Of a stretch of 64,000 nucleotides of DNA, positions 26,853 through 35,800 are shown one piece after another. Made by a program: the position numbers and the translations under genes. Under the pieces are notes generated by a model. That model was not told where the DNA came from, searched no databases, and saw only the letters and a list, made by a program, of their open reading frames with translations. Source of the stretch: Vibrio echinoideorum (GTDB lineage: Bacteria > Pseudomonadota > Gammaproteobacteria > Enterobacterales > Vibrionaceae); assembly GCF_024347455.1 (NCBI RefSeq), contig NZ_AP025484.1, positions 1,674,001-1,738,000 of the forward strand. Reading direction: 5' to 3'. Every line of letters begins with the position of its first letter. Within the stretch, counting starts at the first letter, position 1.

Positions 26853-29800
26853 CTACGAAATAACACTGTTCCCTTTAGATACATCGGACCATGCTGTTGT
26901 AATCGCAACGCGAGATTTACTATCAAGGTTATCGATAAAGCCATTATCACCAGCCTGAGGCTCAAAAGCGCTCATAGCTTGAACTAATGCATCAACCGCA
27001 TTATTGGACAACACAGTATGATCTTGGGATGTGCCTTGATCTCCCATCGCCACAACAACTTGCGCACGGTTACCATTGAAGTAATCATTGAAAGTGACAG
27101 AACCAATGTGTTCAAACTTGGCTTGGTCAGTATCACTTTCAGGATCGCGCAGTATCGACAATTTAAGATCATAGCCACTGCGTTCTAACCACAATTTCTG
27201 CCAGTCAATCCCATTGAAAACAATGTTGTCTTCGCTGCGAATGTCTTCAACGAGGTTGTCAATGACGTCACCACTTACAACAAAGCTATCTACGCCAGTG
27301 CCGCCCTTGAAGGTATTTTGGAATCCACCAAGTACCATCACGTCACTTCCTTCGCCACCATTGAGCTGGCTGAACTTAGAAAGCGCAGCAGCAATTAGGT
27401 GATCATCACCTTCGCCACCGTTGAGCACCGCGTTATAACCCATTAACTTAACAACATCATTGCCGCCACTAGCATTGATACGGTTGTAATTGCCAAAGAC
27501 ATTGGCGAAGTCATTACCAGCCCCCAACTCAACTTGGTTATTATTACCAATCGTAACTGAGTAGTCTTGGTCGCCGCCTGTATCAACACGGTTATAGTTA
27601 CCAGATGTGACGACATAATCACGGCCAGTTCCAGTGTCAATTTCGCCACCTTCACCAAAGACAAACGACTCATCATCACCCGCGCCCAAGAACACGTGAT
27701 TGATTCGTCCAGCAACGACGGCTGTATCATTGCCTTCGCCACCGAACATCATATTTTCACGTCCCATTAGCACACCCATATCATTGCCTTCACCGCCGGT
27801 AAAGATATTAGATGTTCCTGTCGCATAGTAGACATCATCACCTCGACCACCCCAGAAGTTATTGTTATCTCCTAGGTACGCGCCGAGATCTTTACCATCA
27901 CCACCCCAGTTGAAGTTGTAATTGCCTAAAGAAACGTTGATGTCTCCATCACCTTGCAAGTGACCGCTATTACGAAGGAAATCAAATGTTTTCTCCTTCA
28001 TATTCAGTAGATCAGCCGTCAGGTTTTCTTTTAAGTTTTCCACCAGCGACTTCATTTCTGTTTGCTTATTTTCACTGAAAATAGTCGCAAACAAATTAGG
28101 TAGATTTAGCGAATTAAGACCAAATGCACGATCTTCTTTAGCGGAGCTATCTGCCGTTATTGCATCGCCGTTATCCTGAGCTCCAGCGACATTAGTGCCA
28201 TTAACAGAAACGGATGAATTATCTTCTTCCTCTTCCGGTGCTTTTTCTTTCAAGCCGTGTGTTTCTGCGAACGTCTTAATGCCGTCAGCACCCATATTGA
28301 CGCCCGACTCTAGGTTGTCTAGCAACTTAGCTGGGTCAACGAAGGCTTGTAATTGATCGCCACTAAACTCACCAACAACTTCCAGCATTTCTTTTAGGAT
28401 TGCGACACCATCTACTGATTCGCCAGTACGAGACACAATATGCCCTGCAGCTGTGTAATCCACACCGAAGATATCACCTAGCGTCGTCTCTGCACCTACA
28501 CCGGCAAGTTGGCCTAGAAGCTTGTTTTTTAACTGACGAGGAAGATCCTCGGGGCTGTAAGTAAACGTTGTTTTAGCTTGCCCCGTTGTGGAAAATTGTT
28601 GAGTCATAAGACCAAACAACGAACCCAAATTGGTATCAAGAATCGACTGAATATTATCACCGAACATAAAGTTCCAGTTACCCGTCGTCATTTGAATATC
28701 AGCACCTTGGCCACCAACAGCAAAGTTAAACGCTAGCTTCTCATTCGCTTGACGGAACTTATCTGCACGACTCATTTTACTTGAGTCAGAGTTATCATTT
28801 CCGCCTAACCACTGGTTGTATTGCTTGTTTAACGTCGCTTCAGCGTCATTTTTCAAGCCGCGGCTACTGCGTTCATTTTGAGAATCCAAGTCAACCAAGC
28901 TTGTGTAATCAACACTGCTACTCTGATCTAAGCCAGACATATCTTTAACGAACTTTTTAGCCCCAGATAATGTCCACTGCTGCTCTTGAGCAGCTAACCA
29001 ATCTTGACCTTCACCTGAACTCGCTATGCTTTTTAACACACCAGAGATTCGAGAGGCGCCGTCAAACGGATTAACCAGAGGAGGCGTAGGAATTGATTTA
29101 TCCATCATCACAATAAGATCGTTGCTTTGCCCCAAATTGAAGCTCACATTACGATTACCGATGAACATCTGTGCGCCTTCTAGAGCTTGATATCCGCCAA
29201 TATCAAAGCTATGTTTACTTTCCCCGTCACCAACGTGAACCATCACATTGTTGTCACCAAAAGCGAGAGATTTAAAGCCACCAGTGCCGACTTTAATGCT
29301 AACGTTCGAAGTGCCCCAGTTAACTGCAGTAAACTCACCATCACCGACATTAACTTGGATATTGCCAGAATAACTGAGCTTGCTCTTACTGCTACCAGAT
29401 GATGAGGACTCTGTATCATTCTTGCGTTTTTCTGGTGCATTGAACACATCACTGTTTTCAGCAATTGCGCCGCGAGCGGTCTCATCAACGTCGCTGGTAC
29501 CTACGCGAGAAAGATCGATGTCTCCTTCTGCGATACTATTTCTTATACGTTCATGTTTTTCGGTCACTTCGCCTTGTTCATCCCAGCTAAGTGTCACTTT
29601 GTTGCTTTTCTCTTTTTGTACCCAATGACCATTTTCGTCATGGGTATGTTTACGACCATTCGAGTCAACAGCAACTTCTGAGCTACGGACAGAAACATCG
29701 CTACGGATATCGTTGTCACCCATCGATTGAATAAGAAGTCTTCCGAAGCCATTTTGTTTGTCATCACTGATTAACGAACAACCGACTACACTAATATGAT

Positions 29801-32800
29801 CAGGGCTAGCCTTGACATTTTCAGCTTCACTAAACGCTTGATTGAACGCTGCTAGTTTCACGGCTAACTCATCTGCGCTGTAACCGCTTAGATGAGTATT
29901 ATTGTTTTCAGATTCATCTCGACCATGACCAACAAGTTGCCAACGTAATTGTCCAGCTAACTTATCTTTAGGTAGCTTAGATGGGTCACCGTAAATCACA
30001 CGATAATTGCCGTCTGAATCAAGCTGTACAACCACAGTGCTATCTGGATGTTTGCCAGCTAGATTTTCAGCAGCTTTGGAAACCGCAGAATCATTCTCCA
30101 TTTGGATAATGATTTGACCGTCAAAACGCGTTTCACCGCCGTCAGATTGAGGGGATACTATGAGGCGTTCCCAACTGTTAACGTCTTTGTTTTTAACTGT
30201 GTCATCTGAGCCATTTAAGCTCACTTGGAAATCAATATTAGGTTTATTCACCGCAGTCATGTCTGGTTTTGGTTCTTCACCGTCGCGAGAAAGATCGCTT
30301 TTGGTACCTTTAAGTACCTCGCTTGCATCGGCTGATACGCGGTCTACGTCAAACAAACCAGAGACGATTTGTTCAGCGTATTGGCTCATCAAGCGATTAC
30401 TCGCCTCGTGTCCATAGAAGGTTTGCTCACCGGTTACGTTAAAGCCAGATACCGCTAGCTTGGCACGAAGCTTCTCACCTTCACCGCCTAAACCTTCATT
30501 ATCCGTTAACAGCATGATCGGCGTATCTTTTGGTAAACCTTTTAAGTTTTTCTCTACGGAGAACTGGCCATTAACCGCCTTAGACAAAGCTCCAACAATT
30601 CCTGCCGGATTCACCACTTCATGTGCAGTGATCGCTTTGGTCATGCTTGGCATCGGTCTATCCAATAATAAGCCAGAGACTGCTTGACCATTTTGTGCAG
30701 CAAAACGCGCGAGGTCGGCGGCAATCGGACCACCCATAGAATACCCGTGAATAATGATGTTACTTGGGTCTATACCCTTATCATTCACGAGATACTTGAA
30801 CATAGTGCGGGCATCTCGATAGAGACCTTTTTCACTCGGCCCACCGTCGCTTTCGCCATAACCACGCATGTTAACAGCCAACATATCAATATTTTGTTTG
30901 TGATAATGACTGCGAATTGCGCTCGCTTGCTCTTCTGAGGATGAACCAGAACCGTGTAGGAACAGCACTACTTTTCCGTTTCCTGTACTCTCTTCACCTT
31001 CAGGTACTTTCGCTCCCTTATGGAAGTATCCAGACAAACGACCGGCTTCACCTTTCAGAGTCACTTTTTGAGACTCGCCTTTTTCGACAGCAAGCCCTAG
31101 CAATGTTTGGGTGATATCACCAACCTTACGACGAGCATCTTTAGTTCCGAACAACTCATTGTTTAAGAAACGAGTTAACGGACTTAGAGGCTCTTTGTCT
31201 CTAGGCGGAGCGTCGTCATTTTCAATCGCATAGGTGTCTTTTAGAGTTTCACTAGCCTGGCGTTTTCCCCCTAACGATTCTAGGTTCTCTGAACCACTAG
31301 CGGCTTCATCTGTTGATTTGATGACATCCTTTTCAACGTTTGCCGTTATGTCCATTTCCTCGAGATAAGGTGACGTTATTCTGTCCCATTCTGCTAGCTT
31401 TTCCGTCATCGCCCACTCTGCTTTGTGATTAGCCGATGCGCTGCGCTTAGCATTCTTTACTGGAGGCTGCCCCTTGGTCTTCCTGTATTCCTGATACCAA
31501 GCATCAAAATCACTACTACTTTCCACAAGAGTATTTATTTCGGCAATAATAGCTTTCCGCTCAACAGAACCAAATTGGTCGAGCACTTTGATATCAAGCT
31601 TTGCTGTAGATTCTGTTTTGGGTACGAACTCATTCAGAGTGCTTGGCACACTACGAAATTCAAACAAAATCGCAGGTTCAGGATTATGCGAATTTCCTGT
31701 CGTCGCATTATTAATACCGTGCCCCGCGACTTCACCGCCCCCTTGGAAATAAGCGAATACATTCTTAGCGAGACTTTCGGAATGAGATGATTTCAAGTTG
31801 GCCAAAATTTGCTGTCTGACATATCGAGAGTCACTGGAACTCAAAAGTTCTAACATCTGTACGGGTTTGGTTCTTGGCAAAATCTCCCATGCATTTTTCA
31901 CTTTCGGATCTGTCAGCCCTTGAGCGTTTGGCGAGAAACCTTCAGCAGTAGGTTCCCAGTCATTAATGTAGATACCATATTCTTTCGCCAAATCAGCGGT
32001 CTTTGAATAAATTGATGTCAGGTAAGCAAACACATTTTGGGCTGTCGCTTGATCATCTAATGTCACATTCTCAGCGATAGCAGAAAACTCACTTAGTAAT
32101 CCCGCCTGATACCACGGAGCAGACTCAAGAAGCTTCACTTCGTTTGACGATCCTGTACCAAAGTCTTTAGCACTCACCGCCATAGAAGCCTGTTGCCCGC
32201 TCGGCGTCATACCAATAGTCTGTCCCTGAGATTCAATTGACATACCGTTGCCTGCAGCAATCAAATGGTTAGAGTTTGATATCGCCAGAGTAAAGCGGCC
32301 ATCTTCACTCACTAGGTTAGACAAGCTTTTATGATTTGATTGATTAATGTGGCTGGTGAACTCCTTTGCCAGCCAAAGCATCGCATCTTTACGGCTTTCA
32401 ACGGCAACTTTATCTCGGGTTTCACTCGGATAAGTGACTAACTCAATCGTATGTGTCTGCCAATTACCTATACCTTTGATATTAGTAATGCCAGCAGGAT
32501 TAGTGTAGCTGCCCTGATTCATGTCTTTCGTCAACATGAATAGAGGGTTACCCTCTGAATCATAGACATAGCCAAACTTCTGTGTTGAGTTACTAGGTAA
32601 AGCGACAACCAGCCCTGATAACTCATTTTCAATACCAATAGAAGTCGTTTCAAAGTGACTTCCAAACTCAGGGACAATGACAGCTCTAGGTTTAGGTTGC
32701 CCTTCTTGCCTTCCGAGCCCATCTAACCCAACACCTGAAATACGAATATCTTTTCGGTTTACATCCTGTGACGCTCGATCTGCAACAATGATGCTATCGG

Positions 32801-35800
32801 CATTGCTCTCAGTGAACAGAGAAGTGATTGAGCTTCCGGTGTTTTTAGAACGAATACCCGCATTGATTTGTAGTCGATTTACGGCTTGCACCGCACCGTC
32901 TAGCGCTTCTTGCTCTTGATCGGTTAATCCTTCGCTAAATCGACCGTCCGCATCCTGCGGATTTATCGTATCGACATGGCGACTTGTTGTCTCTTCACTT
33001 TGAATAGAGTGACTTTCATTAGATAAGCCGCTGCCAGAGGCACCTTGACGATCAGGGCGGTCATTTTCGTTTTGCTTAGAACCTTTCGCGTCCGCTTGTG
33101 CTTGATTCGCTTTATTTTCAGCATTTCTTGCATCACTATTACCACGATCTTCAGCGTCTCTAGCTGAATTATTGGCATTCGATTCAGCTTGTTTAGCTTC
33201 ATCGGTTTTCGTGGTCGCTTCTGCTTTACGTGCATCAGCATCGGCTTTAGCGTCCGCAATATCTTGCTCTGCACTAGAACGATTATCTTCGCCTTTCGCA
33301 ACGCCTGCTTCTGATTTAGCCACCGAATCGTTGACGTTCTTTTGGTTGTCTTCATGAGCCTGTTTCGCATCGGCGATCTGCTCACCAGACACATCTTTGG
33401 CATTGTCTAATTGGGTTTGTACATCCTTTAGAAGACCACCAGCAAAACGATCGCGCCAATGATCACCAGACACCCCCGTATACTCAGCTTTGTTGTCAAG
33501 TACATCAAGGCCTTGAGTCATTGCCGTTAGATCTTTAGTTACCGCTTCAGACTCTTCGTTCACAGCGTCGCGCTGCGCTTGACCATTACTCTCTAATGCT
33601 TCTTGATCGGTTGATTCTAATTGAGCCTGAGAACCTGATACAGCTTCAAGTTGTTTCTGCTTTTCTTGCTCTAAACGCTGGCGATCGGCTTCCGCTCGTT
33701 CTTTGTCAGACATTGCATTTTTTGCAGCTTGATTTTGTTCCGCATTATCGGCAACAGCATTAGCTTGGTGTGACGTTTCAGATTTCGCCACCACATTATC
33801 TAAAACATAGCCCAACCCATCATTATGGCCTGTGCCTTTGAATTCTATTCGGTTGCTGCCAGAATTTGCAGTCAACTTAAGTGTTTTTTGTTGCCAAGCT
33901 GCTTCATCGCCAGAGGTTGAGAATACAACATCACCGTTCCAGAGAACCTCTATGCCTTCGTTGCTTGAAATGCCTGCACGCTTCGCAAAATCAAAGCTAA
34001 CCGCAATGACTTCACCTTCCGCTAAATCCGTTAAATCTTGAGAAAGACTTGTATTAGTATAAGTATCTAGCTCTGTTACACGTGAGCCATGGCCTTCGCC
34101 ACTTACGCCATAAGCGCTACTTGAATATGATGCTTCTACGCCATGAGTAGATTCCCAACCGTCGCCACCTTGTTCAAAATCGCCGTTAACGATCAGGTTA
34201 GGTGCTTGCCCTTGATCTGAAGACTCTTCGATGTTGAGTTCATTTTCCATGTTGCTGAGATCAGGTGTTTCAACGTTGGTCACGCTTCCACTTAACCCGT
34301 CCCCTAGTTCGGAACCTACTTCTTCGATTTCATCTAGAGCGAAACCATCAAGTTTCGTGATTTCAGGTGTTGAAATAGCACCTCGCCCTTTCTGAATTCC
34401 TGATGACGAAGCTTCATCACCTTGAACTAGGTAATTAATCGCTTGGCTGCCACCCACTCCAAGAAGAGTTTGTTTAATATTATCAAACAGTGCTGAAAGC
34501 TTATTGCTGCTAGTGTTACTTGACGCGACGGCTAGGCTATAGAAATCACCGTTACCCACTTTGATAGCAACGTTATTTCTGGCATAAGAAGCGTTAATCC
34601 CTAAGCCATCACCTACGTGAATATTCACGTTTGCTTTGCCTTTCATCACCGCAACATTTAGACCGGCACCCACTTTGGTGTTGACGTTATATTTGCCCCA
34701 TGCAACGTTAACCGAAATACCGTCACCAATTTTGGTGTTGATATTCGCATCACCATAGGCCGCCGTTACACTCAGACCATTACCAACGGTTGTCGTAATG
34801 TTAGCTTTACCTTTCGCCGCCGTGACCTGCATACCATCACCGACTTTAGTGACAATATTGCCCTTGCTCCAAAGTGCGTTGAAGCTATCTCCGTCACCCA
34901 CTTGAGTAACGACGTTCGCTTCACCTTTCGCTAAAACAACATTACGGCCATTACCCACTTTCGTAATGATATTCGCTTTGCCCCAAGCTCCTGTGTAATC
35001 ATCGCCATTACCGACGTGAGTAATGACATTCGCCTTACCTTGAACCACAGAAACTTCATGGCCATCACCGACTTTGGTGATGATGTTCGCTTCACCTTTG
35101 GCGAAGTTGTATCGATCACCGTCACCAACGTGAGTGAAGATATTTGCTTGTCCCCAGGCCACGTTAACGCCTAATCCATCGCCCACTTTTGTGATGATGT
35201 TAGCTTTACCTTTCGCCAAACCAACAGTCGTACCATCACCCACATGGGTCATGACATTGCCCACTTTTGATATCAGTAAACCAACAGTGGTTCCTTTGCC
35301 GACTTTGGTTAAGATATTACCTTTACCCGCCAACACAGCTGCGGTTGTTGCATCACCGACATGGGTCACTACGTTTGCTTTCGCAGCTGCGACAACACCC
35401 ATAAAGTCATCACCGACTTTAGTTATGATATTCGCTTCACCAAGGGCTAGCACACCAGTAAGACCATCCCCTACGTGAGTCATAATGTTTGCCTTACCAA
35501 ACATCGCGGCTAAGGTTGTTCCATTACCCACTTTCGTCATCACGTTTAGTTCGCCAGCAAATAAGCCTAAGCTCGTGCCATCACCAACGTGAGTATAGAT
35601 ATTCGCTTTACCGATCATTAATGCAGCAGTTAGGTCATTACCCACTTTCGTCATGATATTAGCTTGGCCAAGCATTGCAGCAAACGTGCTGCCATTCCCC
35701 ACCTGAGTGAATATATTTGCGTTACCTACCATCGCGGCTATAGAGGTGCCATTGCCCACTTTGGTTGCGATATTACCTTTCGCTACCATTAATGCGACTG

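Noticed and set aside
29187..33403. Antisense and alternative-frame ORFs over the MARTX effector region
   Set aside because: The rtxA frame is continuous with intact catalytic motifs, so these are shadows.
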